DNA of 64,000 bases, taken from the NCBI RefSeq assembly GCF_000317635.1, contig NC_019779.1, positions 1,984,001 to 2,048,000 on the forward strand, in the 5' to 3' direction. A program made the position numbers and the translations under genes. The notes below the pieces were generated by a model. That model did not search any database and was not told the origin of the DNA. It saw only the letters and a list, made by a program, of their open reading frames with translations. This document shows, piece after piece, positions 51,342-61,014 of the stretch (positions within the stretch are counted from its first letter, which is position 1; every line of letters starts with the position of its first letter). Origin of the DNA: Halothece sp. PCC 7418 (GTDB taxonomy: Bacteria; Cyanobacteriota; Cyanobacteriia; Cyanobacteriales; Rubidibacteraceae).

Positions 51342-52592
51342 TTATAGATGAGGGGTTATCTTTTTTTTGAGACTGAGTTCTTGATAAAGTTGGGTTAATT
51401 CTTGCGCTTTGACTTCCCAGTTATAAAGTTTTTGCACCAAGTCGCGACCAGCTTGTCCCATGCGCGATCGCTGCTGGCTATCTTGGGCTAAATAGACCAT
51501 TGCTTGTGAGAGATCCTGTACGGCTTGTTCTGGTGTGTGGGCAGGAATTTTAATGCCAGTTTCAGGAGTCACTTGCACCCCTGGTCCGCCTAAATCCAAA
51601 CAAAGGATCGGGCGACCCGCAGCCATTCCTTCTAAGCAAACCCAGCCTCCAGAATCATGCAAGCTAGGATGAACTAAAACCTGACACTGACTGAGTTTGT
51701 CAAAGGTTTGAGAGCGATTTAAACGTCCCCAGAATTTGACTTGCTGTTGAACGCCTAAGGTTTGCGCTAATCGGCGTAACTTTTCCGCTTCCACTCCTTC
51801 CCCTAAAATCCAATATTCTGCATCGGGTAAATTAGCTTGGGCAAAGGCTTTCAGCCCTAAATCAAATCCTTTCCAATGCAGCAAACGCCCCATACTAATG
51901 AACCGCAACCGAGACTGATCTAAAATAGGACAATGAGAGAGGGTTTCGATTTCTGATTTGGATAAAGCAGCTTCAGGGACAATGGTGACTTGATCCGCGC
52001 CCATTTTCCGCACTGGTTTCGCTGTATCTTCAGTTGTTACTCGCGCGATCGCGCTTCTTTGAGCCGTTAAACGAGCAAAGGGATCATTTTCTCCCACCTT
52101 ATGGGCTAATGCTCGTAGAATCTCATAAATCCTAGCTCTCCCGTTAAAATTTTTCCAAAACGCCCTCGGGGCAGATTCCGCACCACCCACCGTTCCCCAC
52201 ACAAACGGAATCGGCAACAGGGAAATAAAACTGGGGCTAGAATAGCGGACAAACGTAACATGGTGGGCAACATCAAACTGAATTTGTTGGTGTAGTTTTT
52301 TCGCAACAAAATAAGCCTGAATTTGCCACAGATAGTAATGTAAAACAAACGCAACTGACCCCCATTGCCAAAAGCCCCCGAAAAGGGGCAAAGTAAAATA
52401 AACAAATCGTAGATTCGGCTGCGGATTCCGAGTCAGTTCCGCTTCAATTGCTTCTCGACCATCATCAGGTCTCGTGAGAACCCAAACTTCATTCTGTTTT
52501 GCCAGTTCCCAAGCAATATTCCAGCCCACACCCGGTTCTGAACCGCGATTCGGTTCACAGGCATACGCAGACACTAAAATTTTCATGTTCAT
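51342..52592 (-). CDS. Glycosyltransferase, GT4-like (2)
   Basis: 416 aa. N-terminal YACEPNRGSEPGVGWNIAWE, the start pattern of a GT4 subfamily common in exopolysaccharide loci; donor domain FISMGRLLHWKGFDLGLKAF, WILGEGVEAEKL, VHPSLHDSGGWVCLEGMAAG, with the conserved Glu pair. Overlaps the preceding glycosyltransferase gene by 4 bp. Sugar and linkage unknown. Confidence 0.9.
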   Translation of the reverse strand: MNMKILVSAYACEPNRGSEPGVGWNIAWELAKQNEVWVLTRPDDGREAIEAELTRNPQPNLRFVYFTLPLFGGFWQWGSVAFVLHYYLWQIQAYFVAKKLHQQIQFDVAHHVTFVRYSSPSFISLLPIPFVWGTVGGAESAPRAFWKNFNGRARIYEILRALAHKVGENDPFARLTAQRSAIARVTTEDTAKPVRKMGADQVTIVPEAALSKSEIETLSHCPILDQSRLRFISMGRLLHWKGFDLGLKAFAQANLPDAEYWILGEGVEAEKLRRLAQTLGVQQQVKFWGRLNRSQTFDKLSQCQVLVHPSLHDSGGWVCLEGMAAGRPILCLDLGGPGVQVTPETGIKIPAHTPEQAVQDLSQAMVYLAQDSQQRSRMGQAGRDLVQKLYNWEVKAQELTQLYQELSLKKKITPHL

Positions 52593-53764
52593 GATTTGGT
52601 GAATTGATTTTGAACAATAAAATCAGCAAAACTGAGATATTTTTGAGAAATAAAGCGATAGTCGTAGCTTAAAACGCTTTCTTTTGCTTTTTTGGCAATT
52701 TTTGCTCGATAATCCTGATTTTGGAGGAGTTTCAGGAGAGCAGTTTGCAGCTGCATGACGTTATCTGTGGGGACAATGAGACCGTTGGTTTCATGTTCCA
52801 CCATTTTTTTCCCATCCCCAGGACAATCAGTGGTGATGACGGGTAAGCCACAAGCCATTGCTTCCATCAGTGCTGAGGGCCATCCTTCCCAGCGTGAGGC
52901 CAGCACGAAGATTGTCGAATGAGCCACGTATTTCCAAGGATTGCTGAGGCGCCCTGGCATCCAAACCTCTGCGGTCAATTGCAATCGTTTGATCAGTGCT
53001 TCTAGTTTTGGACGGTCGGGACCTTCTCCTAATATGACCAGACGACAGGGTTGGGTTGAGCGCACTTGGGCAAAGGCTTGTAAGAGGGTGTCAAATCCTT
53101 TTTGTTCACAAAGGCGACCCGAAGCAATAATAATCGGTACTTCCGATGTTTTAAACCAAGGATGATCCACCGTTTCTTGGGCAAGTTTCCGAAAGCGATC
53201 AAAGGGGTAAGGATTCGGTAAAACGGTACTGGGGACTCGGTTGAATCTTTGACCCACCACTTGCTTGGTGTCGAGAAGGACATCTTGACTTTTGCCGATA
53301 AACCCTTGGGCAAAGGGATAAGTGAATTTCGCCAGTAACGGAACTAACATTAATTTTGGCGAAAACTGGGAATCGCTTTTAATCATTTTGCTCAGAAGCG
53401 TTCCTTCTAATAGGATATTGGCAGTCTGTACGTGAGCGAGGGTTTTGGCAATTGTCGCGATCGCGTTGAAGTAAGTCAGTTGAGAAAACATCACCGTTGG
53501 CTGTTGGTGTCGATAGTATTGAACTAAAGGAAGCAGCGATCGCGAGGCATTGGACACTTGCAAGGGATAAACATTAACCTGTTCAAACCCTTCTACTTCC
53601 CGATAAAAAGCAAGTAATTCCGATTTCGTTGAAGTCAGAGTCACCATCTCAACCTTGTATCCTTGTAAAGCAATTCCGCTCAACAGATAAACACTGACAT
53701 TGGTTTGCGAACCGCCGACTCCGCCCCCCGCAAAGAGAGCAATTAAACTGGTAGAATCATTCAT
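52589..53764 (-). CDS. Glycosyltransferase, GT4-like (3)
   Basis: 391 aa. N-terminal GGGVGGSQTNVSVYLLSGIA; donor domain IASGRLCEQKGFDTLLQAFA, LVILGEGPDRPKLEALI, VLASRWEGWPSALMEAMACG. It is a close relative of the glycosyltransferase at 61015-62151, sharing DHPWF, LVILG-GP and the W-EG-P motif. Starts 3 bp after the acyltransferase stop. Confidence 0.9.
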   Translation of the reverse strand: MNDSTSLIALFAGGGVGGSQTNVSVYLLSGIALQGYKVEMVTLTSTKSELLAFYREVEGFEQVNVYPLQVSNASRSLLPLVQYYRHQQPTVMFSQLTYFNAIATIAKTLAHVQTANILLEGTLLSKMIKSDSQFSPKLMLVPLLAKFTYPFAQGFIGKSQDVLLDTKQVVGQRFNRVPSTVLPNPYPFDRFRKLAQETVDHPWFKTSEVPIIIASGRLCEQKGFDTLLQAFAQVRSTQPCRLVILGEGPDRPKLEALIKRLQLTAEVWMPGRLSNPWKYVAHSTIFVLASRWEGWPSALMEAMACGLPVITTDCPGDGKKMVEHETNGLIVPTDNVMQLQTALLKLLQNQDYRAKIAKKAKESVLSYDYRFISQKYLSFADFIVQNQFTKS

Positions 53765-53767
53765 GAT

Positions 53768-55786
53768 TTAGGGTGCAGTGAGACCTTCACGGATAATGGG
53801 AGCAGACAAACGGACACTTTCAACCGAAGGGTGAGAGTATTCATCTCGATAGAGCAGTTGACCATTTTGGGCGTAATACGTGCATTCTGCTTTCGGACAA
53901 TAAACATCAAATAAATCGATCACGGTTAATTTTCCTTCTCCTTGCAGGGAAGTGAGAAGGTGATCTAAATCTTGTCGCCGTAACAGAGACTGCTGGCGGT
54001 TGGGCAACTGACACGGCCCCCCAAACGGAGAAAACCACTGTTTTTCTGCAACCACTGGTTTACAGTTGGCTTCTCGGGCAAACGGGTTACCATGAAGAAT
54101 CGCCAAACGAATCCCTTTTGCAGACAATTGATCCGATAGGTTACGCAATCCCGTTTCCAATTGCTGCAACTTCAAATCGCTTTGAGATGAGCTTTTTTTC
54201 GGAGAGAAACCAGCCAGATCATTAATTAAAAACACCCAGTCATCCCTTTGGAGACGATTGATCAGACTGGGTACAACCGTCTCCCAATAGTAGTCGCTGG
54301 CTTGATCCCAAGGCGTTTCATTGGGAATTTCTTTCACAGGAGAGGCCCCCCAAGCGGAGACCAGCGTGACCGCGTATCCATCAGAAACCACTAACTCATC
54401 AAACCCCTGCGTAAACGCTGCTGAAAATGAATTGCCAATCACCAACACCCTTTTCTTTGCCTCCTCAAAATTGCCAAGGGTGCAGTCCTCTAAAACAATT
54501 TTTTTTCCTACCTCAGCATTGTCCGCTATAATGCAGTTTTCTCCACGCCATTGGGAATTGACCGCAACCAGTGAATAGGGGTCACTCAAGGAACGCACCC
54601 CCACAGCCATCATTGAGGGAGTGCGACCCATATAGAGAGATAAATTTGGGGTCTGGATTAAAATGATCAGTAAACTGGCAGCACTAACAGACGTACCAAT
54701 GCCATAACCAATAGACTCCCAGCGCACAGGCGACCAGTGATAACGGCGCAGTGGAGTTTCCACATAGCGATAGGAAGCGAGGGCGAGGAGAAAGATTAAG
54801 GTGATTTGAAAGGGGATAGACCACCAGTGAATGCCAATTGTCCAACGACTGAGAGCAAGGACCCCCCAGTGCCACAAGTAAAGGGAATAGGACATCAAAC
54901 CGATCTTCACAACTTGTTGTTGGCTCAATAGATCATAAGCAGCCGTTCCCGAACGCAGACACGCCAGTAAGAGGGCGGTTAAAACAACCATTGCCATCGT
55001 TGCTGGGATAGCAAATCGGAGGGGAATCCAAAAAACTCCAATAATAGCAAGAGTAACGATTACAGGGGGAATCGCTTGCAGGGAACGAAGCAAGGTTGGC
55101 GACCGTTTCAGACTCAGAAATAGTATGCAACCGGCACCCACTTCCCAAAAACGGGTTGGCATTAAAAAGTAAGCAGCGGATTGATGGGTCTGATATAGTT
55201 TAATAAAGGCAAACAGAGAGGCAACAGAGAGAGCGCTGATTATCAAAAATAGATTTCTTGAGCCTTTCTGGGGCAAGCGACTGAACCCAGTGAACCACAC
55301 CAAAAAGGGGAATAAAAAATAAAACTGTTCTTCTACTCCCAAAGACCAGGTATGGGTAAACACATTTAATTCGGTAGAAGCAGCAAAATAATCAGTGGAC
55401 TGCTTCAACAGGTAGAGGTTGGAAAGACCGAAGAGAGAGGTGATTCCTGTCCATAAAGAAACTCTTGGCGTTGGGTTGAAAAAACTGATCAAAAGGCTGG
55501 TGACAAGAACAAACAACACCAAAACTGGGACCAAGCGTTTGATCCGTCTGGTGTAAAAACTCAAGAGAAAATCACCAAAGTTTTTACTGGAGCGACCTGC
55601 GAGTGACGAAGTGATCACGAAACCAGAAATTACGAAGAAGATATCAACGCCTAAGTAACCACTGGGAAGCATCTCTTTGTTAACGTGGTTAATGATGACA
55701 GCCACCACAGCTAGTGCCCTCAGTCCATCGATTTCGGGTCGATAAACGTGCTGAGGAGAGACCCCTGTTGAGTGAATTTGATCCAT
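53768..55786 (-). CDS. Membrane O-acyltransferase (acyltransferase 3) with SGNH domain
   Basis: 672 aa, OafA-like. An N-terminal membrane domain of about 10 helices begins YRPEIDGLRALAVVAVIINH and contains the acyltransferase-3 signature GVDIFFVISGFVIT and WSLGVEEQFYFLFP. The C-terminal about 250 residues form an SGNH-like periplasmic domain (KRVLVIGNSFSAAFTQGF, ILHGNPFA, DEYSHPSVESVRLSAPII with the Asp-x-x-His-type end). It O-acetylates, or adds another acyl group to, sugars of the polysaccharide on the periplasmic side. Confidence 0.92.
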   Translation of the reverse strand: MDQIHSTGVSPQHVYRPEIDGLRALAVVAVIINHVNKEMLPSGYLGVDIFFVISGFVITSSLAGRSSKNFGDFLLSFYTRRIKRLVPVLVLFVLVTSLLISFFNPTPRVSLWTGITSLFGLSNLYLLKQSTDYFAASTELNVFTHTWSLGVEEQFYFLFPFLVWFTGFSRLPQKGSRNLFLIISALSVASLFAFIKLYQTHQSAAYFLMPTRFWEVGAGCILFLSLKRSPTLLRSLQAIPPVIVTLAIIGVFWIPLRFAIPATMAMVVLTALLLACLRSGTAAYDLLSQQQVVKIGLMSYSLYLWHWGVLALSRWTIGIHWWSIPFQITLIFLLALASYRYVETPLRRYHWSPVRWESIGYGIGTSVSAASLLIILIQTPNLSLYMGRTPSMMAVGVRSLSDPYSLVAVNSQWRGENCIIADNAEVGKKIVLEDCTLGNFEEAKKRVLVIGNSFSAAFTQGFDELVVSDGYAVTLVSAWGASPVKEIPNETPWDQASDYYWETVVPSLINRLQRDDWVFLINDLAGFSPKKSSSQSDLKLQQLETGLRNLSDQLSAKGIRLAILHGNPFAREANCKPVVAEKQWFSPFGGPCQLPNRQQSLLRRQDLDHLLTSLQGEGKLTVIDLFDVYCPKAECTYYAQNGQLLYRDEYSHPSVESVRLSAPIIREGLTAP

Positions 55787-55818
55787 GTTCTGTTTCTGAA
55801 TGACTTGATTAAGAAGAA

Positions 55819-56958
55819 TTACGCGATCGCTGCGACGACCTGAGCTAAAAACTGGGCTGCTGCTTCTGGAGTATATTGCGCGATCGTTTGTCGTGATTTG
55901 GCTGCCATGAGCGAGATTTGATCAGGAAGCGCGATCGCGTTTGCCATCAATTTGGCTAACTGTTGCGGTTGCTTGGGGTCAAACACATAGCCGTTTTCGC
56001 CATCGATAATTAATTCGGCGGTTCCTGCACCCTGAGAACAAAACACAGGCTTTCCAAACAACATCGCTTCTAAAACCACAACCCCCCACGTATCTTCTAA
56101 GGTGGGGAGAATAAAAACGTCAGCGCATTCAAAATAAACCGATAGTTTTTCATAAGCCACCAAACCCACCCATTCAATGCAGTCATCTAACTCATGGTCT
56201 CGACAATAAGTTTCCAATGCTTGTCTTTGTTCTCCATCTCCCACGACGAGCACAGTAAAATGGTTATATCCCTGTTGCTTCAAAAGATGACAGGCTTCTA
56301 ACAGCAAGTGCAGTCCTTTTCGCGGTAAGAGTCGTCCCACAAAGAGAAAAATCGGATGCGGAAATTGGAATTGAGACAATTCCTGATCCTGTACAGGATG
56401 CGACCAAGTTTTAGGAGAGGGAATTTCAAACGGATAAGCCAAAACGCGCTCTTTCTCCCCTCCCAGCACCTCAGTTAAGTAATTCCTTCCCGCTTGAGAA
56501 TTACTAATCGCACCATCAGCAGCCCTCATCATTAATTGACGGAGCAAAAGGCGCAAGGGGGAATGGATAAAGTCAACCCCAGGCGCACTCCCTTCATAGA
56601 CAATCACCACGCGCCAACCGCCGAAACCTTTGAAGAGTAAAGCCAGTAGCGTCCAGATCCCAAAGGAGCAGGTAAAAATTAGCTTCGGTCTAAACTGAAA
56701 CAAGGATCGAATAATGCTGGGAGATAAGTAAGTAAACCCAGAACCATAACCCTGTTGTTTAGAAGTTCTCCGAAACACTTTCCTTTCACCGACGACTTCG
56801 ATATCCAGTGTGTTTTCATAACCGCGAGCAAATCCCACCCAACGACCAGTAAAGACTTTGGTTTGGGGAAATTGTTTGCTAAATTCGCTCAGACTCGGCT
56901 GCCAGTAGTAAAATGCAGAGGGCAGGAGCCAAGCGATCCGACGTTCTTGTATTAGCAT
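55819..56958 (-). CDS. Glycosyltransferase, GT4-like (4)
   Basis: 379 aa. GT-B fold with donor motifs LFVGRLLPRKGLHLLLEACH, VLVVGDGEQRQALE, LPTLEDTWGVVVLEAMLFGK and YVFDPKQPQQLAKLM. The N-terminal domain (YYWQPSLSEFSKQFPQTKVF) is typical of exopolysaccharide enzymes. Donor unknown. Preceded by the sulfotransferase gene by 12 bp. Confidence 0.9.
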   Translation of the reverse strand: MLIQERRIAWLLPSAFYYWQPSLSEFSKQFPQTKVFTGRWVGFARGYENTLDIEVVGERKVFRRTSKQQGYGSGFTYLSPSIIRSLFQFRPKLIFTCSFGIWTLLALLFKGFGGWRVVIVYEGSAPGVDFIHSPLRLLLRQLMMRAADGAISNSQAGRNYLTEVLGGEKERVLAYPFEIPSPKTWSHPVQDQELSQFQFPHPIFLFVGRLLPRKGLHLLLEACHLLKQQGYNHFTVLVVGDGEQRQALETYCRDHELDDCIEWVGLVAYEKLSVYFECADVFILPTLEDTWGVVVLEAMLFGKPVFCSQGAGTAELIIDGENGYVFDPKQPQQLAKLMANAIALPDQISLMAAKSRQTIAQYTPEAAAQFLAQVVAAIA

Positions 56959-56970
56959 GATTTTTCTGAT

Positions 56971-57813
56971 TTAAAGCGATTGGCTTAATAACTCAGCGTA
57001 AATTTGATAAGCCTTAGTGCGAACTGATTCCACATTTGCTTGTTGAAATTGTTGTCGCAAGTGTTGTTGCAAGGCGATCCGTTCTGGGGCGGGACGACTC
57101 ACGACTTTAGTCGATAACTCACCAAAGGCATTTTGGTAACCCGCATCAATGAGACGAAAACAGTGCCTAACATTAACTTTAGTATGCTCAAATTCTTCAA
57201 AATGGGTCTTATACCTTTCATTCACGCGACGAATCACGGCCCCATAGTCGCTTTTTAACTCGTCAAATGTCGCTAAAACCAATCCCTGACGATAAGGCAT
57301 AATCAAACCATAAAAACTAATGTATTCCCGTAGGGCTTGCTTAACCGTCAGTCCTGGATCAAATCCACCCACTAAATAAGAGACAATCGTATCTTCGGGA
57401 TCGCGAATTAAAACCAGAGTGGGAATTTTATTTTTCACTGCTGCAATGACTTGGGCTGCTGCATGGGTATGGTGACCGATTTTGACCTGACGTTGTTGAG
57501 CAAATTGAAACGCAACCTGAGCAAAGGTATTGCCACAACGAGGATAGGCTTCGATGACAATTTCTGTTTTTTTGTCTAACGGCTCTGGTGCTGCGGGTTC
57601 AGGTGCATTAGGATCAGCACAATATTTGCTGCGCCAGCGATTCCACCGCCAACGAGCAAGCGGTAAAAAGAAAAACGGATATTGACGACTCAAGGTTCGC
57701 AGTGGGTAATACAATTCAGGAGGAATTATCCGCCGAAGTAGATGTTGAGTTGCTTGATAGGCTTCGGTCTGAGTGTCAGTTTGTTTTTCCTTGGCTTGAA
57801 ATAAATGAGTCAT
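56971..57813 (-). CDS. Sulfotransferase-like protein 2
   Basis: 280 aa. The phosphosulfate loop EIVIEAYPRCGNTFAQVAFQ and TLVLIRDPEDTIVSYLVGGF align with the paralogue at 46746-47516, as does the ending VVSRPAPERIALQQHLRQQF. In the loop Ser is replaced by Cys (RCGNTF versus RSGNTF). It likely sulfates a second position or another sugar. Start overlaps the next upstream glycosyltransferase stop by 4 bp. Confidence 0.83.
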   Translation of the reverse strand: MTHLFQAKEKQTDTQTEAYQATQHLLRRIIPPELYYPLRTLSRQYPFFFLPLARWRWNRWRSKYCADPNAPEPAAPEPLDKKTEIVIEAYPRCGNTFAQVAFQFAQQRQVKIGHHTHAAAQVIAAVKNKIPTLVLIRDPEDTIVSYLVGGFDPGLTVKQALREYISFYGLIMPYRQGLVLATFDELKSDYGAVIRRVNERYKTHFEEFEHTKVNVRHCFRLIDAGYQNAFGELSTKVVSRPAPERIALQQHLRQQFQQANVESVRTKAYQIYAELLSQSL

Positions 57814-59096
57814 ATATTTTCCAGAATGGTTTGTGCAAAACGTTGCGGTGAATTTTGAGCAGCAAACTGCTTCATTTGATTACAATCCCACTCTTGTGCA
57901 GGAGACTCTAATAGAAAGAGAGCCAATCCTTTGACAATTTCCTGAGGTTGAGTGGAATCGACCACTAAGCCCAACTGATGGCGACGGGTCATTTCTCCCA
58001 TAAGCCCGTAATCAGAGGATAAAACTGGCTTTTGGGCAGCAGCAGCTAAGAGTAAAATGCCACTCATCCCCACGTGCTGCTGATAGATCGCTAAAACCAC
58101 ATCTGCCATTTGAAAATAGACGGGAACCTGTTGTTCACAGATAAATTTATACGTCTCAATCACTTGCACGGGTTGAACTTCACGAAGGGCTGCGATGTGA
58201 GCTTGGAGCTTGTTTTGCTCTTTTGGACTGGCTTTTCCCACAAATGCTAAGCATAATTTTTCGCAGAGGGATGAAGGTAACAAGTGAACGGCTTCTAAAA
58301 GCTGATAAATCCCTTTGCGCCTAGTCAAAGCCCCAAATAAAAGAAATACTTTCCGTCCCGACTCAACCCCTAAGGTTTCTCTTAAGTGATTAGACTCGAA
58401 TCTAGTTGAATCAGGAATCACGACGGGATCTGATAAATGAATTACTTTCTGTTGTGGACAAAACTGATTGATCGCTTGCACCGCGAACGGATCAAGGGTG
58501 AATAAGGTTTGCAGGCGTGAGTTTTGTAAAGTCTTCCTTAAAAGCCATTTTTCCCGCCATTGTTGCAGTTGGCTTTTCCAAGTCTGTACATAGTTCGGGA
58601 ACTTGGAATAATGCAAAGTCGGTCGAAAATAGATGCCAGAAAAACGACAGGGGGGTTTAGCGCCTAAGGCTAGTGGTAATTGATAGGGGTCAAAATACAT
58701 GATTAAACAATGATTTGCCCCCAACTGCTCAACGTATTGACATAAAAGTTGCCACTCTTGCCATGCACGATGATGGCGACTGAGGCTTGAATGTCTTGGT
58801 TTGAGAGCAGTTTCTTCCGCTACCCGGATGGGGACAAAATTGATGTTTTTCTGGCTGTGGGCTGTTGCGACTACCTCACCATGAGCTTGTAAAAACTGAG
58901 GGGAGACAACAATATCTAAGTGCCCTTGCCATTGTTGTTCGCACCAGTATTGAACAAGATATTGAATATAAGCGGGATGATGCCCATAAATGGCGAGATC
59001 AAACAGGACTAGCTTCTGCGCTTGCCTATTTTTTTCCCGACTCGATTTTGGAATTTGAGTGTCAATTGTTTCGCTCAATTTAAACTGAATCCTCAA
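57810..59096 (-). CDS. Glycosyltransferase, GT4-like (5)
   Basis: 428 aa. N-terminal domain LFDLAIYGHHPAYIQYLVQY, donor domain LLFGALTRRKGIYQLLEAVH, CLAFVGKASPKEQNKLQAHI, QHVGMSGILLLAAAAQKPVL. The E-x7-E motif is degenerate, with GMSGILLLAAA in its place, so activity or donor may differ from the other enzymes. Overlaps the sulfotransferase gene by 4 bp. Confidence 0.83.
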   Translation of the reverse strand: MRIQFKLSETIDTQIPKSSREKNRQAQKLVLFDLAIYGHHPAYIQYLVQYWCEQQWQGHLDIVVSPQFLQAHGEVVATAHSQKNINFVPIRVAEETALKPRHSSLSRHHRAWQEWQLLCQYVEQLGANHCLIMYFDPYQLPLALGAKPPCRFSGIYFRPTLHYSKFPNYVQTWKSQLQQWREKWLLRKTLQNSRLQTLFTLDPFAVQAINQFCPQQKVIHLSDPVVIPDSTRFESNHLRETLGVESGRKVFLLFGALTRRKGIYQLLEAVHLLPSSLCEKLCLAFVGKASPKEQNKLQAHIAALREVQPVQVIETYKFICEQQVPVYFQMADVVLAIYQQHVGMSGILLLAAAAQKPVLSSDYGLMGEMTRRHQLGLVVDSTQPQEIVKGLALFLLESPAQEWDCNQMKQFAAQNSPQRFAQTILENI

Positions 59097-59124
59097 ATGA
59101 TAAATTATGATTGAAATTGAAGTC

Positions 59125-59991
59125 TTACTTCCTTCCTACAATTGTCATTCCTCGAAATAAGATCGGAAGACTGGCGATTTTTTTTCTTAAGCCAAAAGGC
59201 AACAACATCAAGATATTTTCACAGCCTTGAAATATCAATATCGTGAGAAAATTCAAAGGAATTTTGAAAGAAAGTTGCTGATGACTTTTATATAAACTCA
59301 CTTGCGAGAAACCAACCTGTCGAAATAGTTGATAGAGTTCGGTTACCGTATATTCTTTAAGATGAAATCCCGTTGCCACTTCATCAAAATACTTAGAAAT
59401 ATCGTGAGGTCCCGATAAGCGATGGGGGGTAATACAGATATAAATCCCCCTCGGAGTTAAGGCTTGATAGATATTTTGCAGTTGCGCGAAGGCATCATCA
59501 GGATGAAGATGTTCCATCAATTGATGGCTGTAAGCAATATCGATGCTATTTTCAGGAACTGGGATACTACGACCATCAGAAATCATGAATTGAAAGTTAG
59601 GAGGAGAGTTAATATTTTTAGTAATTTCATTAGAAACATCAACGGCATAAACCTGTTTCACCTGTTTAGCAACGGCGATTGATAAACTACAATCCCCAGG
59701 ACCGACTTCTAAAAATGTTAGATTTTCCCTCAAGAAAGGCTGGAGAAATTTCATCCGTTGAGTGACCAACCAAGCAACGGCTTCTGGGCTTGATTTCCGT
59801 GTCAGTTGCGGATGGAGAGGCACTTTTTGAAAGAGTTCATCGTAAAGACTCGTATATAAAGATTGTCTGTCTTCTAAAGTCGAGTTCCGCAATTTTTCAG
59901 CGAGTTCCTTTTCAATTTCATAATGTTCTTGAATTTGCTCTATATTTCTCTTTTCGTTTTTGGGGATTTTAATTTTTGTGTTGAGGGACAT
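59125..59991 (-). CDS. SAM-dependent methyltransferase
   Basis: 288 aa class I methyltransferase. SAM loop LTFLEVGPGDCSLSIAVAKQ, then AVDVSNEI (acidic end of strand 2), SDGRSIPVPENSIDIAYSHQ and LMEHLHPDDAFAQ, and RGIYICITPHRLSGP. The N-terminal 80 residues are helical. It may methylate a sugar or a terminal residue as a chain-end cap. Placed between glycosyltransferase genes with gaps of 28 and 47 bp. Confidence 0.9.
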   Translation of the reverse strand: MSLNTKIKIPKNEKRNIEQIQEHYEIEKELAEKLRNSTLEDRQSLYTSLYDELFQKVPLHPQLTRKSSPEAVAWLVTQRMKFLQPFLRENLTFLEVGPGDCSLSIAVAKQVKQVYAVDVSNEITKNINSPPNFQFMISDGRSIPVPENSIDIAYSHQLMEHLHPDDAFAQLQNIYQALTPRGIYICITPHRLSGPHDISKYFDEVATGFHLKEYTVTELYQLFRQVGFSQVSLYKSHQQLSFKIPLNFLTILIFQGCENILMLLPFGLRKKIASLPILFRGMTIVGRK

Positions 59992-60038
59992 TGATCGTTT
60001 TCCTTTTTAATAAGTCTGACTTAACTGCTCCCACTCGC

Positions 60039-61007
60039 TCAAATTCTAAAAAAACGACGTTTCATTAGTTCTGGAATTTGCTTAACCAAGAGGGCGAAAC
60101 GAGCGCGATCGCGCAGGATTTCCCTCAAGCCTAAAAACAATCCTTTCTCTTTGAGCGGTTGTATTGCACTATAGTAAGCAAGCTCTTGGTCAATTTGGGA
60201 GACGAATTGAGAGATAGACTGCAATAACTGAGGATTTTCATGCACTGCTGCTTGCGCTAAAAAATCTAAATTAGCATAGCGTTTTTGCTTTAACATTTTT
60301 AAGCGTTTGCCACTGGAAAGAGACCCAGAGCGCGATCGTCGATAATAATAGTAAGCCTCGGGAATAGTCACAAAGCGAGCCTGATTAATCAGACACATCA
60401 TATACAAATGAAAATCAACAGTCGCTTGCAAAGATTCATGATACTTAAGATGATTTTGAAGTAAAAAATTACGTTTAATTAAAGGCTTAGTTAATCCAAG
60501 ATGAGGACTTTTTCGTGCAGGCTTTCCATCCAATTCAATAAAAGTGACTGGATCAATCAATCGAACGCGATTAAAGTTCTCCTTGGCGACACAAAACAAA
60601 CTTGCCACCACCTGTTCCCTATCATCTCCCACAAAATAGACATCATCAGCAACCAAGTCGGCGTTTTCACGATCAGCCACCTGCAAGAGCTTATGAATCC
60701 TTTCTGTTGCATACCAGTCATCTGCATCTAAAGGAGCAATCCATTCCCCTTGAGACTCGGTAAGAGCTCGATTACGGGTATAGCTAGTGCCTCGGTTATA
60801 TTGATTCGTAAAAAGTTTAAGACGCTTGTCAGTAAAACGTTTGACCACCTCTGCTGTTTGATCAGTAGAACCATCATCAACGACAATCACTTCAATATTA
60901 GACTCATTTTGTTTTAAGGCAGATTCAATCGCTTGAGCAATATAGTTCTCGGCGTTATAGGCTGGAATATTAATCGATACCTTAGGATTCATCTTCGCAA
61001 GTTCCAT
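60039..61007 (-). CDS. Glycosyltransferase family 2
   Basis: 322 aa GT-A fold. N-terminal NIPAYNAENYIAQAIESALK, EVIVVDDGSTDQTAEVVKRF, and the D-x-D-type APLDADDWY. The C-terminal half is a basic extension with no further domain. It inverts the donor sugar during chain or repeat-unit synthesis, on the cytoplasmic side. The only GT-A enzyme among the glycosyltransferases seen here. Confidence 0.92.
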   Translation of the reverse strand: MELAKMNPKVSINIPAYNAENYIAQAIESALKQNESNIEVIVVDDGSTDQTAEVVKRFTDKRLKLFTNQYNRGTSYTRNRALTESQGEWIAPLDADDWYATERIHKLLQVADRENADLVADDVYFVGDDREQVVASLFCVAKENFNRVRLIDPVTFIELDGKPARKSPHLGLTKPLIKRNFLLQNHLKYHESLQATVDFHLYMMCLINQARFVTIPEAYYYYRRSRSGSLSSGKRLKMLKQKRYANLDFLAQAAVHENPQLLQSISQFVSQIDQELAYYSAIQPLKEKGLFLGLREILRDRARFALLVKQIPELMKRRFFRI

Positions 61008-61014
61008 ATAGAAT

